Assembly: GCF_900187975.1 (NCBI RefSeq)
Contig: NZ_FZPC01000020.1
Coordinates: 95,993 to 159,992, forward strand
Source of the DNA: Pseudomonas delhiensis
GTDB taxonomy: Bacteria; Pseudomonadota; Gammaproteobacteria; Pseudomonadales; Pseudomonadaceae
Direction of reading: 5' to 3'
Length of the DNA stretch: 64,000 nucleotides
Positions 43,952 to 49,731 of this stretch are shown in pieces (position 1 is the stretch's first letter; every line of letters starts with the position of its first letter). The position numbers and the translations under genes were made by a program. The notes beneath the pieces are model-generated. The model saw nothing but the letters and a program-made list of their open reading frames with translations, searched no databases and was not told the origin of the DNA.

Positions 43952-43984
43952 GGCGGCACTCTACCGCCCGTCCCGGGGAAGTGT

Positions 43985-44027
43985 AAATAGCTTTGGTGTT
44001 GACGATAAATAGCTTTGGTTGTAGTTT
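43985..44027. promoter_or_regulatory. Divergent prtR/ptrB control region with two direct operator-like repeats
   Basis: AAATAGCTTTGGTGTT (43985-44000) and AAATAGCTTTGGTTGT (44007-44022) are direct repeats 22 bp apart, about two helical turns. On the plus strand TTGACG (43999-44004), 17 bases and TAGTTT (44022-44027) form a promoter for ptrB that overlaps both copies. A third copy overlaps the prtN promoter. Binding by PrtR is inferred, not shown. Confidence 0.65.
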
Positions 44028-44308
44028 TCTCTTCGCCGGCCTTCTGAAGGTTGTTTCCGAGCCGGCGGCGGACGCGATCCGACACGAGGGTGCCGGCGCC
44101 TCCGTCTTCCGCGGCAGGGAAGCCGTGGGTTGCCTGCGGCCCGTGCGTCACGGGGCAGGTTGCCGGCGGAGGCGGGCGAGGAGCGCACCGCCTCCGCATG
44201 ACGAGTGGCGCCACCCGGGCGCCACATATCGACAAACAGCACGCGAATGACCTGGCAGCGCGGCCGCGGGGCGGCACGCGCAGGGCGGGTCGTCGCCCGG
44301 AGAAAAGC

Positions 44309-44353
44309 ATGAACGCACCAGCGCAACACCACGGGGAGGCCGCCCATGGCTGA
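44309..44353 (+). CDS. Possible 14-codon leader ORF overlapping the ptrB start
   Basis: An ATG 7-8 bases after the strong site CCCGGAGAAAAG opens a frame for MNAPAQHHGEAAHG, whose TGA lies inside the first codons of ptrB (start 44346). This may be a leader peptide that couples translation to ptrB. It could be chance in this GC-rich DNA; only the ribosome site and the overlap support it. Confidence 0.35.
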   Translation: MNAPAQHHGEAAHG

Positions 44354-44555
44354 CCTCGCCGACTACGCCAACGACCTGGCCCTGGAACGCCTAGACGCCC
44401 TGCTGGCGGCACGGCGCGGCAACGAGCCGGAGCAAGCCGCCACCGACTGCCAGGTCTGCGGCGAGCCCATCCCCGAGGCCCGCCGCCTGGCGGTGCCCGG
44501 CTGCACCCGCTGCCTGGACTGCCAGGCCCTGGATGAACTGGAACGGCGCCGCTGA
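44346..44555 (+). CDS. ptrB: PtrB-like DksA/TraR zinc-finger protein
   Basis: The 69-residue protein has an N-terminal helix (DYANDLALERLDALLAARR) and a C4 zinc finger formed by Cys35, Cys38, Cys56 and Cys59 (CQVCGEPIPEARR, then CLDCQ), the TraR/DksA short form. In P. aeruginosa PtrB, encoded beside prtR and repressed by it, shuts down type III secretion during DNA damage. Here it is the first full gene of the plus-strand unit divergent from prtR, after a GGGGAGG site. It may act on RNA polymerase as TraR does. Confidence 0.85.
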   Translation: MADLADYANDLALERLDALLAARRGNEPEQAATDCQVCGEPIPEARRLAVPGCTRCLDCQALDELERRR

Positions 44556-44572
44556 AGGCGCGGGAGGTGGAC

Positions 44573-44932
44573 GTGATCAAGCCGATCGATGAAATGCTCA
44601 GGCTCTGGGCCGAGGAAATGCACAGCCCGGGCGTGGCGGGTGGCGGCTATGCCGGCGGCAACCTGCTGGCGCTGATGATCGCCAACAAGGGCGAGATGAT
44701 CCGCGGCACCCGTGGCAGCCGGGTGCTGCTCGACCGCGTCGCCGAGCTGGACCTGATCGTCAACGGCCTGCCCGAGCAGCAGAAGCAGGTGGTCACCGAG
44801 CACTACCTGAACCGCGACAGCGCGGCCGAGCAGAAGTACCGCCACTGCCGCTGCAGCCGCAACACCTTCTACCTGCGCCTGCACGTGGCGCACCAGAGCA
44901 TCCAGGCCCGCCTGCTGCGCCGCGTGGCCTGA
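44573..44932 (+). CDS. Candidate Q-type phage antitermination protein
   Basis: The 119-residue protein has the layout of phage 82/P22-type Q proteins: an N-terminal W (MLRLWAEEMHSP), a Gly/Tyr segment, a helix near LLDRVAELDLIV, and a sigma-region-4-like end with HYLNRDSAAEQKY, CRCSRNTFYLRLHVAH. It corresponds by position to PA0613. I place the start at the GTG at 44573, five bases after GGGAGG; an in-frame GTG at 44567 lies within that site. If it is an antiterminator, its target would be the promoter and terminator upstream of the holin (45541-45650). The assignment rests on pattern resemblance only. Confidence 0.55.
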   Translation: MIKPIDEMLRLWAEEMHSPGVAGGGYAGGNLLALMIANKGEMIRGTRGSRVLLDRVAELDLIVNGLPEQQKQVVTEHYLNRDSAAEQKYRHCRCSRNTFYLRLHVAHQSIQARLLRRVA

Positions 44933-44992
44933 CCCCTCCGGGCCCGGCCCTGCGCCGGGCTTTCCGTGCGCCGCTGCGCTATGCTCGCGGCC

Positions 44993-45472
44993 ATGCACAG
45001 CACCTCCCTCACCCTGCGCCCCGCGAGCCCGGCCGATGCCGAGGCGATCCTGCGGATTCTCGGCGAAACCTACGAAACCACCTGGAAGCCCCAACTGACC
45101 GCCGAAGCGCGAGCGCGCTTCGAAGCGGCGGGGCACACCCGCGCCTACGTCCAGGCGCGCCTCGGGCATTTCCACCTGGCCTGCCTGGGCGGCGAGGTCA
45201 TCGGCCTGGTCGACTGGCGCGACGATTTCATCGATGCCCTGCACGTCTCGCCTCGTGCCCAACGCGCCGGCGCCGGCAGCGCCCTGCTGCGCTTCGCCGA
45301 ACGGCGGATGGCCGCGGCCGGCCACGCCCGGGCGCGCCTGGAGACCGACACCTTCAACACTCAGAGCCGCGCCTTCTACGCCAGGCACGGCTACGCGGAA
45401 ATCGACTTCTACCCCGACGAGGAATGGCACAGCGGCTTCACCACGGTGCTGCTGAGCAAGCCCCTGGGCTGA
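44993..45472 (+). CDS. GNAT family N-acetyltransferase
   Basis: The 159-residue protein shows the GNAT fold: LTLRPASPADAEAILRILGE at the N-terminus, the acetyl-CoA loop VSPRAQRAGAGSALLRFAE (the QRxGxGxxL pattern) and AFYARHGYAEIDFYPDEEW near the end. The substrate is unknown. Two ATG codons (44981 and 44993) are possible starts and neither has a clear ribosome site. The gene interrupts the regulator/lysis series: in PAO1 the holin follows PA0613 directly, so this is an extra gene in the locus, perhaps carried as cargo. Confidence 0.82.
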   Translation: MHSTSLTLRPASPADAEAILRILGETYETTWKPQLTAEARARFEAAGHTRAYVQARLGHFHLACLGGEVIGLVDWRDDFIDALHVSPRAQRAGAGSALLRFAERRMAAAGHARARLETDTFNTQSRAFYARHGYAEIDFYPDEEWHSGFTTVLLSKPLG

Positions 45473-45482
45473 ATCGCAGTGC

Positions 45483-45569
45483 ATGGCCGGTGCGTTGCCG
45501 GTGCATTGCCCACCTATTGCGGTGCCAGGGCGCAAATGCCTTGTCCGGCCGGGAATCGGGGGGTACAAA
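45483..45569 (+). promoter_or_regulatory. P-box array and promoter of the holin unit
   Basis: Four 11-bp units start at 45483, 45494, 45505 and 45516: ATGGCCGGTGC, GTTGCCGGTGC, ATTGCCCACCT and ATTGCGGTGCC. This fits the published PrtN P-box pattern of ATTG-n-GT-n units repeated at fixed intervals. Fourteen bases later come TTGTCC (45541-45546), a 17-bp spacer and TACAAA (45564-45569), a plausible -35/-10 pair. PrtN bound here would sit just upstream of RNA polymerase. Confidence 0.7.
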
Positions 45570-45624
45570 GTCATCAATCTTGCAAAGGTGCGTCCCCAGG
45601 GAGCACCGCTGAAAACCTCGTCGA

Positions 45625-45649
45625 GCCCGGCCCCAGCGCCGGGCTTTTT
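45625..45649 (+). terminator. Terminator between the P-box promoter and the holin gene
   Basis: GCCCGG and CCGGGC form a stem with an eight-base loop, followed directly by TTTTT. It lies about 50 bases into the predicted transcript and 100 bases before the holin ATG. A second hairpin (GGTGC...GCACC, 45587-45607) precedes it. As it stands downstream of the promoter, expression of the holin would need read-through or antitermination. Confidence 0.75.
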
Positions 45650-45752
45650 CGTTTCCGCCGTCCGCTTTCGCGGCCTGCGGCCGTAATCCCCGGCTGGCTG
45701 ATAGCCGCCGGTTCCGCCCGCCGGCGCGGGCGTTTGTCTTCAAGGTGAACCC

Positions 45753-46085
45753 ATGGGCAATGAACCCGAGATGCCGCTGTGGGTATCGATCCTGCTGGCC
45801 GCCGTGGGCGGCGTCAGCGGCGAGATGTGGCGGGCCGACAAGGCCGGCCTGGGCGGCTGGGGGCTGCTGCGGCGCCTGGCGCTGCGCTCCGGCGCCTCGA
45901 TCGTCTGCGGCGTGGCGGTGATGTTCCTGGCCCTGGCCTGCGGTGCCTCGCTGCTGCTCAGCGCCGCCGTCGGCAGCCTGACCGCGGCGGCTGGCGCCGA
46001 GATCGCCGTCGGCCTCTACGAGCGCTGGGCCGCCCGCCGCCTCGGCGTCTGCCGGTTGCCGGACGACGAGCGCGAACGCCGCTGA
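45753..46085 (+). CDS. Phage-type holin (pyocin lysis)
   Basis: The 110-residue protein has two to three membrane helices (VSILLAAVGGVSGEMW, SIVCGVAVMFLALACGASLLL and AAVGSLTAAAGAEIAVGLYE) and a charged C-terminal tail, typical of LydA-like holins. Its GEMWRADKAGLGGW block resembles the holin at the head of the PAO1 R-pyocin cluster (PA0614). It would permeabilise the inner membrane to release proteins. No endolysin or spanin gene is present in the window, so lysis may need other genes or a membrane-only release mechanism. The ATG follows CAAGGTGA. Confidence 0.85.
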   Translation: MGNEPEMPLWVSILLAAVGGVSGEMWRADKAGLGGWGLLRRLALRSGASIVCGVAVMFLALACGASLLLSAAVGSLTAAAGAEIAVGLYERWAARRLGVCRLPDDERERR

Positions 46086-46114
46086 ATGCATCAACACAAG
46101 GAAAGGGAGGCGCC

Positions 46115-46387
46115 ATGCCTGACCAGGAACTGACCCTCGAAAGCCTGCTGGCTGCCATCGAGCAGCGGCTGCGCACCGCACTGCCGAGTTCGGTGCAGAT
46201 AAGCCGCGGCCCGCTGGGAACCGCCACCCCGGACCATGACCGGCCTTTGTGTGCGGGAGGAAGAGAGGGCGGCCGTGGTTGGTGGCGCGACACCTTCCAT
46301 GGTCACCAATATTCAATTCTTGCCTGCAAGCCAGCCAAGGCCCACTGCTCACGCGCGAGCAGGGCGGGCTCTGGCAAAAGTCGATGA
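46115..46387 (+). CDS. Short ORF, possibly the truncated start of a lost pyocin gene
   Basis: The 90-residue frame begins after a strong AAGGGAGG site with MPDQELTLESLLAAIEQRLR, an orderly amphipathic helix. After about residue 38 the composition changes to Gly/Arg/Cys-rich sequence that reads like out-of-frame DNA. The position matches the first structural gene of a pyocin or prophage late operon. I suspect a 5' gene fragment fused to unrelated DNA, but a real small protein cannot be excluded. Com follows 10 bases later. Confidence 0.45.
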   Translation: MPDQELTLESLLAAIEQRLRTALPSSVQISRGPLGTATPDHDRPLCAGGREGGRGWWRDTFHGHQYSILACKPAKAHCSRASRAGSGKSR

Positions 46388-46397
46388 GGTTCTGCAG

Positions 46398-46571
46398 ATG
46401 CTAAGAGATTTCCGTTGCGGTAATTGCAAAAAGCTTCTCGCCCGTGTGGGCGACCCCGTGAACATCCAGGTCAAGTGCCCACGTTGCCGGGTCTTGAATC
46501 ATGAGAAGGCCAAGAGTCTCGATGCCCCGCCTTTGAGCGACACCATGCGACATGTGCCGCACAACTGTTGA
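46398..46571 (+). CDS. com: Com-like zinc ribbon protein (Mu Com family)
   Basis: The 57-residue protein carries two CxxC knuckles: Cys7/Cys10 in FRCGNCKKLLARVGD and Cys27/Cys30 in QVKCPRCRVLNHEKA. This is the Mu Com pattern. Mu Com binds its own mRNA and enables translation of mom, the DNA modification gene. No mom-like gene follows, so Com is an orphan here, unless it acts on the next ORF at 46590. A GAGG site lies eight bases before the ATG; the frame is open upstream without features of its own. Confidence 0.75.
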   Translation: MLRDFRCGNCKKLLARVGDPVNIQVKCPRCRVLNHEKAKSLDAPPLSDTMRHVPHNC

Positions 46572-46589
46572 TCATACGAGGAAAACATC

Positions 46590-46934
46590 ATGGCTCTTAC
46601 CAATGACGAGATCGCTGGACTGAAAGCGATTGTCACCCAAGTATGGGGTGCTAGCGTCGCTAACAGCATTAATTACAACGATGAAGTCGCAGAGGTAGTA
46701 CGAACTGCCGTAGAGCAGATTTCCATATGTTCTGCGGCTATCAAGGGACTTTTTGAGCTACTTGCCGATGCCGCCCTGGGTAAGCTGTTTAGTCTGCCCT
46801 GGCTGCTCGGGAAGAGTGTGTCTATCGCCGCAACGCTTGCGAATGCCGCGAACAATGCGCCAAATCGTGCATGCATCAACTCTACGGCAGCGGCCTATCG
46901 CACTTCTCTGGAAATGGCCTCTTTGGGGCTGTAA
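46590..46934 (+). CDS. Unknown 114-residue protein, possible membrane-active effector
   Basis: I do not recognise this protein. It starts MALTNDEIAGLKAIVTQVWG after an ACGAGG site. It has an acidic, helix-prone N-terminal half, then a less charged stretch rich in Ala, Leu and Ser (SLPWLLGKSVSIAATLANAA), with Cys at about 47 and 95. There is no signal peptide. It lies between an orphan Com gene and two exported paralogues, behind a PrtN-type promoter and a holin. This setting would suit a small bacteriocin released by lysis, but nothing in the sequence proves toxicity. Confidence 0.6.
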   Translation: MALTNDEIAGLKAIVTQVWGASVANSINYNDEVAEVVRTAVEQISICSAAIKGLFELLADAALGKLFSLPWLLGKSVSIAATLANAANNAPNRACINSTAAAYRTSLEMASLGL

Positions 46935-46988
46935 CCTGATACGCAGAGGGCCCAGAGCCCCGTTTTGACTCGCCATATTTATGGAGGG

Positions 46989-47285
46989 ATGGTGGTTAAG
47001 CATGGTGCTTTTTTCATAGTCATCTTTTTGTTTTCGTTTTCCGCACGAGGGGTGGAGTATGATCCTGAGAGAGTGAAGGCCTTCGTTCTTGCTAACCTCA
47101 GCAATCCGGATACCGCGCAGTTTCGGTTGGTTTCAGGTCAGTGTGGGGAGGTCAAGTATCGAGACTTCTATGGCTTGGACTCGGGGTTTAAAAGGTTTAT
47201 CGCGAAGAGTGGGAGCGAAGTTATAATAGAGCAAACTTGGACAGGGCGCTCGTTTGAGCGTGAATGGAGAAGGGTCTGTAAGTGA
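46989..47285 (+). CDS. Small exported protein with CGEV/GFKRF domain (paralogue 1)
   Basis: This 98-residue protein has a signal peptide (GAFFIVIFLFSFSARG, cut before VEYDPE). The mature part has NPDTAQFRLVSGQCGEV followed by DSGFKRFIAKSG and ends in a Cys. Cys52 and Cys97 are 45 residues apart, as are the matching pair in the next gene, and probably form a disulfide in the periplasm. The pattern, dPdSAqFR...CGEV...GFKRF, occurs in many short proteobacterial proteins of unknown function. The start is uncertain because GGAGGG directly touches the ATG; a GTG at 46992 or the upstream TTG at 46965 are alternatives. The DNA is about 37 percent GC at its 5' end. Confidence 0.7.
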   Translation: MVVKHGAFFIVIFLFSFSARGVEYDPERVKAFVLANLSNPDTAQFRLVSGQCGEVKYRDFYGLDSGFKRFIAKSGSEVIIEQTWTGRSFEREWRRVCK

Positions 47286-47647
47286 TGAAGCATGAGAGGA
47301 GTGTGCCAGGACCAAAGGTTAATTTTTTAATTGTCTTGCTGGTGCTTGTTGGCATCTCTTTCTTCATTTACTGCCTTGTGCTTTATCAGTCGCCAGCCGA
47401 AAGACATGATCAGTTGAGCATTGAGTCACAGCTCAAGACGCTCGTCTTGGCTCAGCTCAGCAAGCCTGAGAGTGCAGTCTTTCGTAATGTCAGAGGTGCT
47501 TGTGGAGAGGTACGCTACACAGCATTCAATGGGATTGAAGTCGGATTCAAGCGGTTTGTCATGATCTCCGAGGGGCACGTGATCATCGAACAGGCGGACT
47601 CTGAGGCGCCCTTTGGCCTCATATGGCAAGGTACGTGTGGTTCCTGA
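47285..47647 (+). CDS. Small membrane-anchored protein with CGEV/GFKRF domain (paralogue 2)
   Basis: The 120-residue protein has one N-terminal membrane helix (about residues 13-34, VNFLIVLLVLVGISFFIYCL) and a periplasmic domain like that of the preceding gene: KPESAVFRNVRGACGEV, then VGFKRFVMISEGHVIIEQ. Cys73 and Cys118 are again 45 residues apart. Its ATG overlaps the previous stop by one base (TGATG), so the two are coupled. One paralogue looks secreted and the other anchored, an arrangement that would suit immunity proteins guarding the inner membrane; this is inference. Confidence 0.72.
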   Translation: MKHERSVPGPKVNFLIVLLVLVGISFFIYCLVLYQSPAERHDQLSIESQLKTLVLAQLSKPESAVFRNVRGACGEVRYTAFNGIEVGFKRFVMISEGHVIIEQADSEAPFGLIWQGTCGS

Positions 47648-47772
47648 TTTCTTTTCAGATCTATATCCGTAAGGCGAACGGTAAATACGTGTGGTACACG
47701 TCTGTGAAGGGCGGCTGGGCTTACGCCGGGCAGCGAGCCGCCAGCGGATCGGCTACGGACTGCTGCCGGTAG
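47623..47772 (+). other. Possible coding remnant downstream of the CGEV pair
   Basis: A 49-codon frame, overlapping the end of the previous gene, encodes IYIRKANGKYVWYTSVKGGW in its middle, which looks like protein-coding sequence rather than chance. No ribosome site is clear for an ATG at 47623, and the stop comes soon after. It may be the 3' remnant of a deleted gene. Confidence 0.3.
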
Positions 47773-47808
47773 CCGCGATGCGCTCGTGCCGGTAGGTGGC
47801 GTCACACG

Positions 47809-47946
47809 ATGCGGCGATATTGCACCGTGCATGGGTGGTGGGCTACTGTTCCGCCCATAGCGACAGAGACGGCTACAGTGATCCACCTCCGCAGCATCAT
47901 CACCTCCCTGATCAAGGCTTTCGCCCGTTGGCGCTGGCGCGCCTGA
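47809..47946 (+). pseudogene. 45-codon ORF ending in a copy of the gph C-terminus
   Basis: The frame runs from an ATG at 47809 to TGA at 47944 and ends SLIKAFARWRWRA, almost identical to the Gph C-terminus IKALARWRWRA. The 40-bp DNA identity with 40872-40911 is 36 of 40. The rest of Gph is absent. I read it as a duplicated gene end rather than a functional gene; no ribosome site is evident. Confidence 0.45.
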
Positions 47947-48015
47947 CATTTTCTTTTCCGGCCTCCGCCGGGCCCTCCTCGCCGTCCTGCCCCGTCAATC
48001 CCCGTCTCGAAAATA

Positions 48016-48040
48016 GCGGGTACAAATGCGGGTATAAAGC
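48016..48040 (+). promoter_or_regulatory. Tandem GCGGGTAYAAA repeats upstream of trpG
   Basis: GCGGGTACAAA and GCGGGTATAAA follow one another with a one-base gap (48016-48038), 50 bases before the trpG ATG. TATAAA could be the -10 of a trpG promoter, although no good -35 is seen. The same GGGTACAAA forms the -10 of the holin promoter. Similar repeats occur as arm sites of P4-type integrases, so an old attachment region is another reading. Confidence 0.35.
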
Positions 48041-48088
48041 AAGTCGGATTGCAGCGAAAGCTTTAAGAATCAAGAGGTTACAGCAAAA

Positions 48089-48685
48089 ATGCTGCTGATG
48101 ATCGATAACTACGACTCCTTCACCTACAACCTGGTGCAGTACTTCGCCGAGTTGAAGGCCGACATCCACGTCATTCGCAACGACGAGCTGAGCGTCGAGC
48201 AGATCGCCGCGCTGAACCCCGAGCGTATCGTGCTCTCCCCCGGGCCCTGCACCCCCAACGAGGCGGGTGTGTCGCTGGAGGTGATCCAGCGCTTCGCCGG
48301 CACGCTGCCGCTGCTGGGCGTTTGCCTGGGACACCAGTCCATCGGCCAGGCCTTCGGCGGCGACGTGGTGCGCGCGCGCCAGGTCATGCACGGCAAGACC
48401 AGCCCGGTGTTCCACAACGACCAGGGCGTGTTCGCCGGCCTGAACAACCCGCTGACGCAGACGCGCTACCACTCGCTGGTGGTCAAGCGCGAAACCCTGC
48501 CCGAGTGCCTGGAGATCACCGCCTGGACCGCCCATGACGACGGTTCCGTGGACGAGATCATGGGCCTGCGCCACAAGACGCTGAACGTCGAGGGGGTGCA
48601 GTTCCACCCCGAGTCCATACTTTCCGAGCAGGGCCACGAGATGCTGGCCAACTTCCTCAAGCAACAGGGCGGGGTGCGCGCATGA
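48089..48685 (+). CDS. trpG: Anthranilate synthase component II TrpG (glutamine amidotransferase)
   Basis: The 198-residue class I amidotransferase supplies ammonia to TrpE. It starts [19 protein letters not shown] and has the nucleophile in [15 protein letters not shown] and the His/Glu of [13 protein letters not shown]. It opens the trpGDC operon and overlaps trpD by four bases. Upstream lie 440 bases without a clear intact gene, containing remnants and repeats at the end of the inserted locus. Confidence 0.97.
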   Translation: MLLMIDNYDSFTYNLVQYFAELKADIHVIRNDELSVEQIAALNPERIVLSPGPCTPNEAGVSLEVIQRFAGTLPLLGVCLGHQSIGQAFGGDVVRARQVMHGKTSPVFHNDQGVFAGLNNPLTQTRYHSLVVKRETLPECLEITAWTAHDDGSVDEIMGLRHKTLNVEGVQFHPESILSEQGHEMLANFLKQQGGVRA

Positions 48686-49731
48686 ACATCAGGGAAGCCC
48701 TCGACCGCGTGGTCAACCAGCTCGACCTCTCCACCGAGGAAATGCAGGCGGTCATGCGCGAGATCATGACCGGCCAGTGCACCGACGCGCAGATCGGCGC
48801 CTTCCTCATGGGCATGCGCATGAAGAGCGAGACCATCGACGAGATCGTCGGCGCGGTCTCGGTGATGCGCGAGCTGGCCGACGGCGTGAAGCTGCAGAGC
48901 CTGGACCGCGTGGTCGACGTGGTCGGCACCGGCGGCGACGGCGCCAACATCTTCAACGTGTCCTCGGCCTCGGCCTTCGTGGTCGCCGCCGCCGGGGGCA
49001 AGGTGGCCAAGCACGGCAACCGCGCCGTGTCCGGCAAGAGCGGCAGCGCCGACCTGCTGGAGGCCGCCGGCATCTACCTGGACCTGAAGTCCGAGCAGGT
49101 GGCCCGCTGCATCGAGAGCGTCGGCGTGGGTTTCATGTTCGCCCAGGTCCACCACAAGGCCATGCGCTACGCCGCGGGCCCGCGGCGTGAGCTGGGCCTG
49201 CGCACCCTGTTCAACATGCTCGGCCCGCTGACCAACCCGGCGGGCGTGCGCCACCAGGTGGTCGGCGTGTTCAACCAGGCCCTGTGCCGGCCGCTGGCCG
49301 AGGTGCTCAAGCGCCTGGGCAGCGAGCACGTGCTGGTGGTGCATTCGCGCGACGGCCTGGACGAGTTCAGCCTGGCCGCCGCCACCCACGTCGCCGAACT
49401 CAAGGACGGCGAGGTGCGCGAGTACGAAGTGAAGCCGGAAGACTTCGGCATCCGCAGCCAGACGCTGATCGGCCTCACCGTCGACAGCCCGCAGCAGTCC
49501 CTGGAGCTGATCCGCGACGCCCTCGGCCGGCGTAGGACCGAGGCCGGGCAGAAGGCCGCGGAGCTGATCGTGCTCAACGCCGGTGCCGCGCTCTACGCCG
49601 CCGACCTCGCCAGCTCGCTGCACGAGGGCATGCACCTGGCCCACGATGCCCTGCACACCGGCCTGGCCCGGGAGAAAATGGACGAGCTGGCCGCCTTTAC
49701 CGCCGTTTACCGAGAGGAGAATGCACAGTGA
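48682..49731 (+). CDS. trpD: Anthranilate phosphoribosyltransferase TrpD
   Basis: The 349-residue enzyme joins anthranilate to phosphoribosyl pyrophosphate. The PRPP loop [39 protein letters not shown] and [14 protein letters not shown] for anthranilate are all present. It overlaps trpG and trpC by four bases each, so the operon is tightly coupled. Confidence 0.97.
   Translation: MNIREALDRVVNQLDLSTEEMQAVMREIMTGQCTDAQIGAFLMGMRMKSETIDEIVGAVSVMRELADGVKLQSLDRVVDVVGTGGDGANIFNVSSASAFVVAAAGGKVAKHGNRAVSGKSGSADLLEAAGIYLDLKSEQVARCIESVGVGFMFAQVHHKAMRYAAGPRRELGLRTLFNMLGPLTNPAGVRHQVVGVFNQALCRPLAEVLKRLGSEHVLVVHSRDGLDEFSLAAATHVAELKDGEVREYEVKPEDFGIRSQTLIGLTVDSPQQSLELIRDALGRRRTEAGQKAAELIVLNAGAALYAADLASSLHEGMHLAHDALHTGLAREKMDELAAFTAVYREENAQ

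Noticed and set aside
43952..44308. ORFs of 85-100 codons in the prtR-ptrB gap
   Set aside because: Their sequences are Arg/Gly/Pro-rich, have no family resemblance and sit in frames expected to be open by GC bias. Only the last 14 codons, with a strong ribosome site, were kept as a possible leader ORF.
47846..47866. LexA SOS box near the small ORF upstream of trpG
   Set aside because: CTGTTCC...GACAG looks similar, but CTG and CAG are not separated by ten bases and the centre is GC-rich.
42755..48088. Intact R- or F-pyocin cluster
   Set aside because: No tail sheath, tube, baseplate, fibre, endolysin or spanin gene is visible on either strand; only regulators and holin remain.
47796..48098. 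100-codon ORF running into the trpG start
   Set aside because: Composition is erratic, it overlaps the gph-end copy in another frame, and it has no ribosome site.
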